Shown here piece by piece: positions 26,229 through 35,907 of a stretch of 64,000 nt of DNA. This DNA is from Pseudoalteromonas luteoviolacea. Its GTDB lineage: Bacteria > Pseudomonadota > Gammaproteobacteria > Enterobacterales > Alteromonadaceae. The position numbers were made by a program, and so were the translations under genes. How positions within the stretch are numbered: the first letter of the stretch is position 1; each line of letters starts with the position of its first letter. The stretch lies in contig NZ_JAGJEH010000011.1 of assembly GCF_018100925.1 (NCBI RefSeq), forward strand, positions 62,001 through 126,000, written 5' to 3'. The notes beneath the pieces are model-generated. The model made no database searches and had not been told where the DNA came from. It saw nothing but the letters and a program-made list of their open reading frames with translations.

Positions 26229-28191
26229 TTTCGACTTCACTTTCCTTCAATGTAAAATAGAAACTTGTTCCTTTTCCAAGCTCCGACTCAAACCAAATTT
26301 TACCCTTGTGTTGTTCAACAATTTTTTTCGCAAAGGTCAAGCCAGATCCCGTGCCCTCGCCAAACTTTTTATTGCTATTTAGGCGCTTAAATATTCTGAA
26401 GACTTCGGTTTTAAAGTGTGCATCAATGCCAATACCATTATCTCTGACACAAAATGCATGCCGCTCTAAATCATAATTCACACGAATAGATTTACGTTCC
26501 GATAAGTTGTATTTGTACCCATTCGTTATTAGGTTGTATAACAGCTCTTCTAATCGCGTTTGGTTACCAACCACATTGGGTAAGGCTTCTGTGAGCACCT
26601 CGACGTTATATTCTTGCAGCGACTCTTTTAGGCGTTCAAGCACATGACTGAGCGCTTCATCCATATTGACCTGCTTGCTGCTTTGCTCCTCACGGCCCAA
26701 TCTTGAGAAATACATCAGATTAGAAATAAGCTGCTCCATTTTAGAGCCTAGGTATACCAAACGGTCCAATTTATATACACCATCTTCGCCCAGCTCAGTC
26801 TCATAGTCCTCTTTTAAAAATCCAGCGTGATTCTGTATTGCTCGTAACGGCTCTTTTAAATCATGAGAGGCAATATAAGCAAAGTTGTCTAACTCTTCGT
26901 TGGACTTGGTCAAACGCTCAATCAATTGCTCTCGCTCTTGGTCCATCTCAACTTGCTTGGAAATATCTCTCACTACCCCACAAAAAAACTGCTCACCTGC
27001 AACACTAAACCCGGTAACCCCCAGATCCAATGGGAAGATTTGGCCATTTTTTCGCAAACCTTTCACCTGCCGCCCAGTGCCTATGATTTTCTTTTCACCC
27101 GTTGTTAGATAATTAATCAGATATTGATCATGCTCACTTTTATATGGTTCAGGCATAAAGAAGTTTATATTCTTACCAACACTCTCTTCTTTTTCGTACC
27201 CAAACATACGCACTGCCGAGTTGTTGATACTCTTTATCACACCATTTGCATCTATGGTGATGATGCCATCAATGGCGTTGTCGAGCGTTGCTTTGTACTC
27301 AGCATCTTGTGCACTAATGATCCGCTCAGACATGCGAGATTTGATTAAATAAAAAGAGGCGATACCTGCCAGGAAAGAAACAAACAACCCATTGAGCAGG
27401 GCAATATAGTGAATATCAGAGTCATCAACCGAAACACGGCTTTGCTTAGGCCACAGCAATAACTCCCAGTTGACGCCATGCAGTGCAAATGAATGACTAA
27501 AACCAGTAGACTCATCGTACTGCATACCCGCCTCTACTTTACTAAACATCACGCTGCCTTCTGACAGTACTTCAATGTTGTAGTCATTGATAAATTCATG
27601 CGGAAGCAGGCTATCTACCAATTGGGATATGTCAAACACACCTAAAATAAACCCGTCAAATCTACCGCGAATATAAATCGGAAAATACGCTAAAAAGCCT
27701 TTACCGCCTTGAACAAGCTGGACCGGCTTAGACAGTGAAAAGTTTTTCGAGACCTTTGCTCGCTCTAGGGCCTTTAACCTGTTTTTCTCGAATGACAAGT
27801 CGAGATCAACTGCCGACTCATTGCCTTGCAGTGGCACAACCCATTTAACAACATACTCGCTGTTCACCCATTCGACGGCACGCAGCCCAGCATGATCATT
27901 GACATAATCCTGTGCATCCAATCGCCACTCTTCAAAAGGCGGCCCTTCTCGTGCCACCCAGCGATTGCGCATGCGCTCCAGCGCACTGATGATGGCAGGC
28001 ATCGAATTGATAAATTGATGCTCAATCAATTCGCTCTTGGCAATCGCGGTTAATTTAATGAGGTGTTTTTCTTGGTTATCGGCAAGCTGCCAGACCCAAA
28101 GAGATGCCAACATACTCAGTAGGACACAGATAGACACCACGATAAAAGACAGCTTAAATCGCTTCCCTGTACTTTCTACATCTATATGCAA
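26221..28191 (-). CDS. CHASE-PAS sensor histidine kinase
   Basis: A 656-residue membrane kinase: one helix (~12-35), a periplasmic CHASE-like domain (~40-245), a second helix (~262-282), a PAS domain (~290-415, ATLDNAIDGIITIDANGVIKSIN...VGKNINFFMPEPYKSEHD), then a kinase core. The phosphoacceptor His443 lies in YIASHDLKEPLRAI, typical of the phytochrome-like kinases that partner Rcp regulators. The ATPase boxes are NLITNGYKYN, DNGIGID and GTGSGLTFAKKI. The start is a TTG eight bases after AAGGA. It forms a pair with the downstream response regulator; the ligand is unknown. Confidence 0.9.
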   Translation of the reverse strand: MHIDVESTGKRFKLSFIVVSICVLLSMLASLWVWQLADNQEKHLIKLTAIAKSELIEHQFINSMPAIISALERMRNRWVAREGPPFEEWRLDAQDYVNDHAGLRAVEWVNSEYVVKWVVPLQGNESAVDLDLSFEKNRLKALERAKVSKNFSLSKPVQLVQGGKGFLAYFPIYIRGRFDGFILGVFDISQLVDSLLPHEFINDYNIEVLSEGSVMFSKVEAGMQYDESTGFSHSFALHGVNWELLLWPKQSRVSVDDSDIHYIALLNGLFVSFLAGIASFYLIKSRMSERIISAQDAEYKATLDNAIDGIITIDANGVIKSINNSAVRMFGYEKEESVGKNINFFMPEPYKSEHDQYLINYLTTGEKKIIGTGRQVKGLRKNGQIFPLDLGVTGFSVAGEQFFCGVVRDISKQVEMDQEREQLIERLTKSNEELDNFAYIASHDLKEPLRAIQNHAGFLKEDYETELGEDGVYKLDRLVYLGSKMEQLISNLMYFSRLGREEQSSKQVNMDEALSHVLERLKESLQEYNVEVLTEALPNVVGNQTRLEELLYNLITNGYKYNLSERKSIRVNYDLERHAFCVRDNGIGIDAHFKTEVFRIFKRLNSNKKFGEGTGSGLTFAKKIVEQHKGKIWFESELGKGTSFYFTLKESEVENE

Positions 28192-28804
28192 AGCAATTTC
28201 CTTTTTTATTCTCGCGCAGTTTGTGGTAAATGACTTTACGTCAAAAAGTCGGTACGCGTTTACCGGCTAGGAAAACAAACACGTTTTATTTAGTGTAATT
28301 GAATCTGTGTATTTTGCGCCATTAACACCAACATTTTTATAACAAGCTGAAAATCAAAGTGTCGTGCAGAAAAATGGGGGGTTATCGCCATAAAAAACCT
28401 TAGTAAAGTCAACATTTAAACTTAAAAAGTACTTTAAATACAATGACTAAAAACAATAATTTAGCGCATATAGTGATAACTTCGTCGGAATATAAAATGT
28501 CAACCGCTTGATATTTTTCAGCTAGCACTTCGCTCAGAGTCGGGCGTATTTACATATTCTTTAACACAGTGTGGAGCGATTGAAGCAAACTTACTTGTGC
28601 ATATCACATTGAATATCGCTGCTCGTAATCTGCCTTTGTACTCGCCTTGCCATTTTATGAATCACCTTGCCAACCTTCTAGATGACTAAAATTAAGTATT
28701 AAAATACAAATGGATAGATGCAAATCACGCAACACCGCTCAACATCTAGTTCGTTTGCGCGGCGTTTTCAGAACACTTTTTTTAACCAGTTTACAAGTAG
28801 CTAA

Positions 28805-28954
28805 ACTTTTGCTCATGATACAAGCCTATGGACCTACTCTGATGCGAAACATAACACGGATCTGGTGGTACTCAATAACCACTTAAAAAGCGGGGAAGTC
28901 AAAGAATATAAGGCGTTTGAAGTGGTACACCTATTCCAAACCAAAGCTAAGTAA
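28805..28954 (+). pseudogene. Possible coding remnant without start codon
   Basis: An in-frame stretch of about 49 codons, closed upstream by a stop and lacking any ATG, GTG or TTG at a ribosome site, reads like coding sequence (SLWTYSDAKHNTDLVVLNNH, then GEVKEYKAFEVVHLFQTKAK). I cannot assign a family. It may be the 3' end of a decayed gene or a chance frame. Confidence 0.25.
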
Positions 28955-29085
28955 GCAGCTCTCATATTGCCCTCTCAAACTGAAAATTATGATAATTATG
29001 AACTAGAAAAATCCCTGTTATCTGCATCGAGCAATGTTTTATTCGTAGAATAATAGACTTGCTACACCATCTTATTAATGATACC

Positions 29086-29104
29086 GTTAATGATAATTAT
29101 TCCT
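29086..29104. promoter_or_regulatory. Fur-box candidate upstream of the FecI-type sigma gene
   Basis: GTTAATGATAATTATTCCT matches the 19-bp Fur consensus at 14 positions by my count and lies 28 bp before the GTG start. It fits iron repression of the sigma factor that activates the haemophore locus. Confidence 0.6.
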
Positions 29105-29131
29105 ATTTATGCACTATGGTAAGGAACAAAG

Positions 29132-29635
29132 GTGTCGAATTCCGCTGGCATGGACCTTTTTATTCGTGATAACCAATTTTGGTTAGTTAGATTTTTACAA
29201 AACAAGCTAAAACTACATTGTCATCACGATGCACAGGATTTATCTCAGGACACCTTTATTAGGGCCCTGACTTCCTCTACAGATCTGCTTGAAGTCAAAG
29301 AGCCAAGAGCATACTTAGCAACCATCGCCAATCGCTTGATCATAGATAAGGCGAGGCGCAAGCGTATTGAGCAAGCCTATATTGAAGCGCAAACCGAAAT
29401 GCAGCAAGAGCAGGCGCCTTCATGTGAAACGGTGTTAGAAACCATGCAAAGATTAGAAGCGCTATCACGTTTATTAGAGGGTCTGGCAGACAAACCACGA
29501 CGCGCCTTTTTAATGGCACGTTTAGATGGCATGAAATACAAAGAGATTGCTGCGCAGCTCAATGTTTCTGAAAGTATGGTGCAAAAGTACATCGCGCAAA
29601 CATTGCTACATTGCCACAGTCAACTGATGGAATAA
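29132..29635 (+). CDS. FecI-type ECF sigma factor of the haemophore locus
   Basis: A 167-residue extracytoplasmic-function sigma factor. Region 2 is visible as DAQDLSQDTFIRAL and ANRLIIDKARRKR, and region 4 as LADKPRRAFLMARLDGMKYKEIAAQLNVSESMVQKYIAQTL, matching the FecI/HasI group. GTG start, six bases after AAGGA. It should direct RNA polymerase to hasR and probably the downstream genes when FecR relays that the receptor is loaded. FecR follows 19 bp later. Confidence 0.92.
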   Translation: MSNSAGMDLFIRDNQFWLVRFLQNKLKLHCHHDAQDLSQDTFIRALTSSTDLLEVKEPRAYLATIANRLIIDKARRKRIEQAYIEAQTEMQQEQAPSCETVLETMQRLEALSRLLEGLADKPRRAFLMARLDGMKYKEIAAQLNVSESMVQKYIAQTLLHCHSQLME

Positions 29636-29654
29636 TCAACACATAGAGAAACCC

Positions 29655-30620
29655 ATGTCGGCGAATCAAACCAGCTATCAACATAAACTCAAGCAGGCTG
29701 CAGACTGGTGTGCTCTACTCCACTCAGATTCGCCCGCCGACGAAGATATTCAAGCCCATCATCAGTGGCTGAACTTACATCCAGACAATCAAAAAGCGTA
29801 CGCAGAATTACAAGCGCTTTGGGGTGAGTTTGATACCCCTGAAGATACAGGCCTGAATGTTCGGGTACTCAATAATGTACTAGACAAAGATAAACCCAGA
29901 TCGGTAAGTCTCGCCAAAACCTTCCTTAGCGTTACTTTGTTTGCAGGGTTTGGGCTATTGCTAAATCATTTAGGGCTAAGTGGCGTCACAGCAGATCACT
30001 ACACCCTAAAAGGCCAAACACAAACCATACAACTGCAAGATGGCAGCGTATTGACGTTGAATGCCGAAACGCAAGTAGATATTGAATACAATGCAGACAC
30101 TAGGTTGATTCGATTATTCAAAGGCGAAATACACGTTGAGGCAATAACTAACCCTTCATGGCCACTGGTGGTGGCAACTCATAACACCAGTGCAACAGCT
30201 TTAGGCACCAGCTTCTCGGTGAAAACCAAAGGGCAAGACACCTTTGTCGTAGTGAGCGAATCTAAGGTAGAGCTGTGTTATTTACCACAACATAGATGTG
30301 TGATTGGGCAACAGGGCCAAGCCATGGAAGTTGCAGACAGATACCTAACAGGACCTTATCAAACAAACCCTGATATCAGACTGGCTTGGTTGAACAATAG
30401 GCTAGTTGCAAATGATATCAGTCTGACTGAGCTGCTTGAATCACTAGAATCCTACTATCCGGGTGTATTTGTATACCAGCATTCGGAGCTCAGCCAGATC
30501 CGAGTTTCAGGTGTGTACCCTACTGACGATGTTGACTTAGCACTGAAAATGTTGGCGTCAGATCCAGCCATTAAGCACAGGTCGATTGCAAATTACCTTC
30601 AAGTTATCTCATTGAAATAA
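29655..30620 (+). CDS. FecR-type anti-sigma/signal transducer
   Basis: A 321-residue single-pass membrane protein. Residues ~10-60 form the DUF4880 anti-sigma domain (ADWCALLHSDSPADEDIQAHHQWLNLHPDNQ...), a membrane helix lies at ~95-112, and the periplasmic FecR domain follows (IQLQDGSVLTLNAETQVDIEYN, LFKGEIHVEA, ALGTSFSVKT). The C-terminal region contacts the receptor's STN domain in characterised FecR proteins. It is the HasS counterpart: it holds or activates the sigma factor according to receptor occupancy. Confidence 0.92.
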   Translation: MSANQTSYQHKLKQAADWCALLHSDSPADEDIQAHHQWLNLHPDNQKAYAELQALWGEFDTPEDTGLNVRVLNNVLDKDKPRSVSLAKTFLSVTLFAGFGLLLNHLGLSGVTADHYTLKGQTQTIQLQDGSVLTLNAETQVDIEYNADTRLIRLFKGEIHVEAITNPSWPLVVATHNTSATALGTSFSVKTKGQDTFVVVSESKVELCYLPQHRCVIGQQGQAMEVADRYLTGPYQTNPDIRLAWLNNRLVANDISLTELLESLESYYPGVFVYQHSELSQIRVSGVYPTDDVDLALKMLASDPAIKHRSIANYLQVISLK

Positions 30621-30711
30621 AATGACTTTTCAAGAGGTGGTAAAAGTTTTTTAGTTTTTTTGAGTTTTTGGGTACTGTTTTTTTTTACTGCCCCGTCCTA
30701 TAAGTAGCTCT

Positions 30712-30732
30712 AAATAATAATGAGAACTATTT
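30712..30732. promoter_or_regulatory. Possible Fur-type site abutting the hasR start
   Basis: AAATAATAATGAGAACTATTT immediately precedes the hasR ATG and resembles the AATAATGAGAATTATT form of Fur boxes common before TonB-receptor genes. Its placement over the start codon means it could repress both transcription and elongation; this is inference from sequence alone. Confidence 0.45.
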
Positions 30733-33237
30733 ATGATAGGCGACAGTGCTACTCGCTCAATTTATACTGCTTTATTGTGTACTGGACTTGCTCTACCAAG
30801 CGCAGCTTTGGCACAACAGGCACACCAACTTGATATTCCCAAAGGCAGCTTAGCTGAGGCACTCAATACCCTGGCACTGCAAACAGGCGTACTGCTGCAA
30901 TTTGATCCTAACCAGATCGGCAGTGCCCAAACTACTGGGTTAAAAGGCGCGTTTGTACTGAGTGATGGCTTTGAGCAGCTGCTCGCAGGCACAGGTTTAT
31001 ACGCTGAAAAAACCAGCAATGGTAGCTATGTCATTCGAGCGTTATCAAGCAACCTAGAACACGCGGTCATGCTCGATACTCTTGAAGTATATGCCAGTAA
31101 TAATACCCATAAAGAGATCTATCAGTCCGCTTCTTCAGACACCAAATTAAGCCAAGATCAACTCGCCCGTGTAGCACCACGAGATACCTCTGACATTTTC
31201 TACAATGTGCCCGGAGTGACAACATCGCAAACACGTCAAGAACCCGGAGTCGCGGTCAATGTACGAGGTATTCAAGACTTTGGCCGAGTCAATGTGATGA
31301 TCGATGGTGCAAGACAGAATTTTCAGCGCAGCGGACACGGCGCCAATGGTACCGTCTACCTCGATCCCCAGCTGCTTTCCAGTGTCGACATTGCAAAAGG
31401 TCCCGTCGGCCACGCTGGCGGCGCAGGTGCCATTGGGGGCGTAGTCAATTTCAACACGCTGGAATTTGCTGATCTCGCACTTGAAGGAAAAGACCACGGC
31501 AGCAAAGTTGCGCTCGCAACAGGCAGCAACGCATACCATATGCAAGGCTTACTCGCCTCAGGAGTACGCTTGGGAAAGGATCTTGAGCTGGTCGCAGCGG
31601 TTGGGCGCAAACACGTCGGAAGGTTTGAGCCTGGTCAGCACGGTGGTAATGCCGGCAATGACAATTACTTTGATGCGCTCAGCTCTTTTACCGAGCAAGA
31701 TCAATGGTCCTCTTTGCTCAAAGCCAATTATAAAATCAATGAACAACACGCCATAAAACTAAGTTATGTAGGTTTCTCTGCCAACTTTAACGAGGGCTCC
31801 ACCACAGGAGAAACCGAGCAACCTAGTGCCACCAGCAAACTCAGTAATGACACCATTAAAGTAGATTATTTCTGGAACCCTAACTCAGATTATTTTGACT
31901 TAAGTTCAAGCATTTACTACAACCGAACTCAAATGCGCCAACATCAGTTTGAGCTGGGAGACTCGATTAACCCTTACGGGGAGTTTGAGCTGCAATACGA
32001 AACCAATACCTTTGGCCTGGTGCTCGAAAATATTTCATTCTTTAGCTTAGAACACGACTGGCTGAGTGAAGCAGACTCTCTGCTCATGCTCAATACTGGC
32101 ATGGAATACTTTAGAGACTGGACCCAGCCTCAAGCGATCCAGCAAACGCCGGGAACCGGTGACCCAACTTGGTTCACTGGGGCAACTCCGGGGGGAAGCC
32201 GCGCAGTGAGCAGTGCATTCTTCCAGACCGAGTGGCAATATGGTGAGCATCTGTCTATTGAAGCAGGCGTCAGATACGAGCACTTCTCACTCGAGGGAGA
32301 GGGTGAGATCAACTCGGGGTCTATTCTCAACCCACCCGGCGTCACTCCAAGCAAGACGCTGATCTACACTAATTTTGCCGTGGCGCGCCACGACGATTTT
32401 GTCTCGCCTAACTTGCGTTTTGCGTACCGCTTTAATGATGAGATTCAAGCCTATGTCAGTTCTGCCAAAGGTGTGCGCCCTCCCTCGATCACCGAAACCT
32501 TGTTATTCGGGATGCATGTGGGTAACCAATTTCCTTTCTACCCAAATCCCGGCTTACAAGCCGAAGAGTCTCTTAACAATGAAGTAGGAATGAATTTTGA
32601 GTTTACTCAGCTGGCCAAAGAGCATGATCTGTTTATTAAAACAGGTTGGTTCGAAAACACCGTAGACAACTTCATTATTCAGGGAATGGTGATGAGCCCA
32701 ACCTCTGTCAGTGACAAAAGTGGCATTCGCAGCTATGTCAATTTACAAGATGAAATCCGCTTTGAAGGCATAGAGCTGCAAGCTGATTATCAATCTAAAG
32801 TGATATTTGCAGAGCTCAACTATACCAAGATGAATTTCGATCCCGGTCTAGGTGACTACAACCCGTTCCCACTCGGCAGTCAGGTCGGTTTCCCCGCAAC
32901 AAACTTAGGTAAAACTGAGTCTGGCGGACTGCTTTACATTCCACCTCCGAAACACAGTGGCGCCATCACACTTGGATTGAAGCTGTTTGATGACAGCCTA
33001 AAGGTTGGCGCAAGAATGCGCTTTGAAGACAACGATGGCCGCGGTGGAAAAGCTTATGAAAAGGTCGTGGATTGGGAAGTTTACGACGTGTGGCTGGACT
33101 ACCAGTACTCACCAAATATTCAGCTGCGTATGTCGATTGATAACCTCAAGGACCTCAATTATGCCGAAGCAAATGGCACCTCTTACTGGATTGCGCCGGG
33201 GCGCAGCGTCATCGCAAGAATAACAGCAAAATTTTAA
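30733..33237 (+). CDS. hasR: HasR-like TonB-dependent haemophore/haem receptor with STN signalling domain
   Basis: An 834-residue outer-membrane receptor. A signal peptide (to ~ALAQQ) precedes an STN domain (~33-105, LDIPKGSLAEALNTLALQTGVLLQFDPNQI), the FecR-signalling module. The plug includes VNVRGIQDFGRVNVMIDGARQNFQ and KGPVGHAGGAGAIGGVVNF, typical of haem/haemoglobin receptors of the HasR/HemR group. The barrel ends in ...PGRSVIARITAKF with a terminal Phe. The loop between KGVRPPSITE (FRAP-like) and NPGLQAEES (NPNL-like) contains MHVG, so its His is a candidate haem ligand equivalent to the extracellular-loop His of Serratia HasR. The neighbouring HasA gene is the main support for naming it. 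Confidence 0.88.
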   Translation: MIGDSATRSIYTALLCTGLALPSAALAQQAHQLDIPKGSLAEALNTLALQTGVLLQFDPNQIGSAQTTGLKGAFVLSDGFEQLLAGTGLYAEKTSNGSYVIRALSSNLEHAVMLDTLEVYASNNTHKEIYQSASSDTKLSQDQLARVAPRDTSDIFYNVPGVTTSQTRQEPGVAVNVRGIQDFGRVNVMIDGARQNFQRSGHGANGTVYLDPQLLSSVDIAKGPVGHAGGAGAIGGVVNFNTLEFADLALEGKDHGSKVALATGSNAYHMQGLLASGVRLGKDLELVAAVGRKHVGRFEPGQHGGNAGNDNYFDALSSFTEQDQWSSLLKANYKINEQHAIKLSYVGFSANFNEGSTTGETEQPSATSKLSNDTIKVDYFWNPNSDYFDLSSSIYYNRTQMRQHQFELGDSINPYGEFELQYETNTFGLVLENISFFSLEHDWLSEADSLLMLNTGMEYFRDWTQPQAIQQTPGTGDPTWFTGATPGGSRAVSSAFFQTEWQYGEHLSIEAGVRYEHFSLEGEGEINSGSILNPPGVTPSKTLIYTNFAVARHDDFVSPNLRFAYRFNDEIQAYVSSAKGVRPPSITETLLFGMHVGNQFPFYPNPGLQAEESLNNEVGMNFEFTQLAKEHDLFIKTGWFENTVDNFIIQGMVMSPTSVSDKSGIRSYVNLQDEIRFEGIELQADYQSKVIFAELNYTKMNFDPGLGDYNPFPLGSQVGFPATNLGKTESGGLLYIPPPKHSGAITLGLKLFDDSLKVGARMRFEDNDGRGGKAYEKVVDWEVYDVWLDYQYSPNIQLRMSIDNLKDLNYAEANGTSYWIAPGRSVIARITAKF

Positions 33238-33257
33238 TTAAAGACAAGGGTATAAAC

Positions 33258-35111
<1,854 letters not shown>

Positions 35112-35129
35112 GCCAAAAGAATTTGAATT

Positions 35130-35189
35130 GCAAGGGCATGCCCTTGCCAATAACAACGGACATATCGGATTGGCGCGCAGCCGATATGT
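35130..35189 (+). promoter_or_regulatory. Two hairpins between the repeat protein and hasA
   Basis: A perfect 18-bp palindrome (GCAAGGGCATGCCCTTGC, 35130-35147) is followed by a second stem, ACATATCGG at 35160-35168 with CCGATATGT at 35181-35189. Neither has a T-run. They may be partial terminators, processing sites, or 5' protectors that raise hasA mRNA above that of hasR. Confidence 0.5.
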
Positions 35190-35244
35190 CTCAACACGAC
35201 CGCTAGGTCAATATTATAAAACAATTAACTATTAAGGATTTATC

Positions 35245-35853
35245 ATGTCTATACAAGTAACTTACAGCGTTAGCTACGACTTCCCTAGCCTAAACGACTT
35301 CTTCACTGATGCGTCTCGTTTTTTCACGAACACTGACTACAACGAAAACATTGGTAGCTTTGCTGGTGCTGAGAATCCAAACCCAACTGTAGACCTAGGC
35401 TTCTGGGGTATGTTCGGTACTTTCTCTGGTACACAGTATGCGCAAGAAGGCCAAGTGGGTGCTGAAAGCCTAGGATTTATCATTCAAGCTGCTGATGGTT
35501 CTTACATTGACTACACATTCTTCGCAGGCCCTTCACACACAATGTACGGTGAAATCGCGTCTATCTCATTCGGCCGCGGTCTAACTCAAAACGCAAACGG
35601 TGAATACAGCTTCACTGAAGAGCTTGTGAGCTTCGATGGTCTAGACACGGTTGGTCTAAACGCAGGCTTCGATGCAAATGGTGGCGTAATTGGCCGCAAC
35701 GCTGGTGACAACACGACACACAACATTGTTGATGGCATGAAAGACTCAGACTTCAGCTACTTGATGAATGTACTTTCTACAAATGGTGTTGACTTAGGCC
35801 CAACAGGCACTGTTGGTGTGTCTACCCCAGTTGACTTCGACCTAGTCGCTTAA
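35245..35853 (+). CDS. hasA: HasA-like haemophore
   Basis: A 202-residue secreted haem-binding protein without an N-terminal signal peptide, as expected for type I secretion. It matches HasA of Serratia in pattern: VTYSVSYDF start, LGFIIQAADGSYIDYTFFAGPSHTMYGEI, ISFGRGL, LVSFDGL. Tyr90 and His98 have the same spacing as Tyr75 and His83, the haem-ligand Tyr and its H-bonding His in Serratia HasA. There is no His in residues 1-97, so the second axial ligand (His32 in Serratia) is absent. The C-terminus (VSTPVDFDLVA) is a plausible HasD/PrtD-type secretion signal. AAGGA lies eight bases before the ATG. It removes haem from host proteins and delivers it to HasR. Confidence 0.88.
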   Translation: MSIQVTYSVSYDFPSLNDFFTDASRFFTNTDYNENIGSFAGAENPNPTVDLGFWGMFGTFSGTQYAQEGQVGAESLGFIIQAADGSYIDYTFFAGPSHTMYGEIASISFGRGLTQNANGEYSFTEELVSFDGLDTVGLNAGFDANGGVIGRNAGDNTTHNIVDGMKDSDFSYLMNVLSTNGVDLGPTGTVGVSTPVDFDLVA

Positions 35854-35859
35854 CCTTAG

Positions 35860-35884
35860 AGCACTGCAGCACAGCTGCAGTGCT
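35860..35884 (+). terminator. Strong hairpin just after hasA
   Basis: AGCACTGCAG and CTGCAGTGCT form a perfect 10-bp stem with a five-base loop, six bases past the hasA stop. No T-run follows, so it more likely stabilises the hasA transcript 3' end or reduces read-through to the downstream gene than ends all transcription. Confidence 0.55.
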
Positions 35885-35907
35885 ATCTGTCATTTATTGA
35901 GCCAACT

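Larger units (their letters stand above)
28192..29131. other. 940-bp region without an intact gene
   Basis: This AT-rich stretch separates the kinase from the Has locus. It contains one reading frame that looks like a coding remnant (28805-28954, listed separately) and, at its right end, the promoter region and Fur-like site of the sigma factor gene. No RNA gene or terminator was recognised. Confidence 0.4.
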
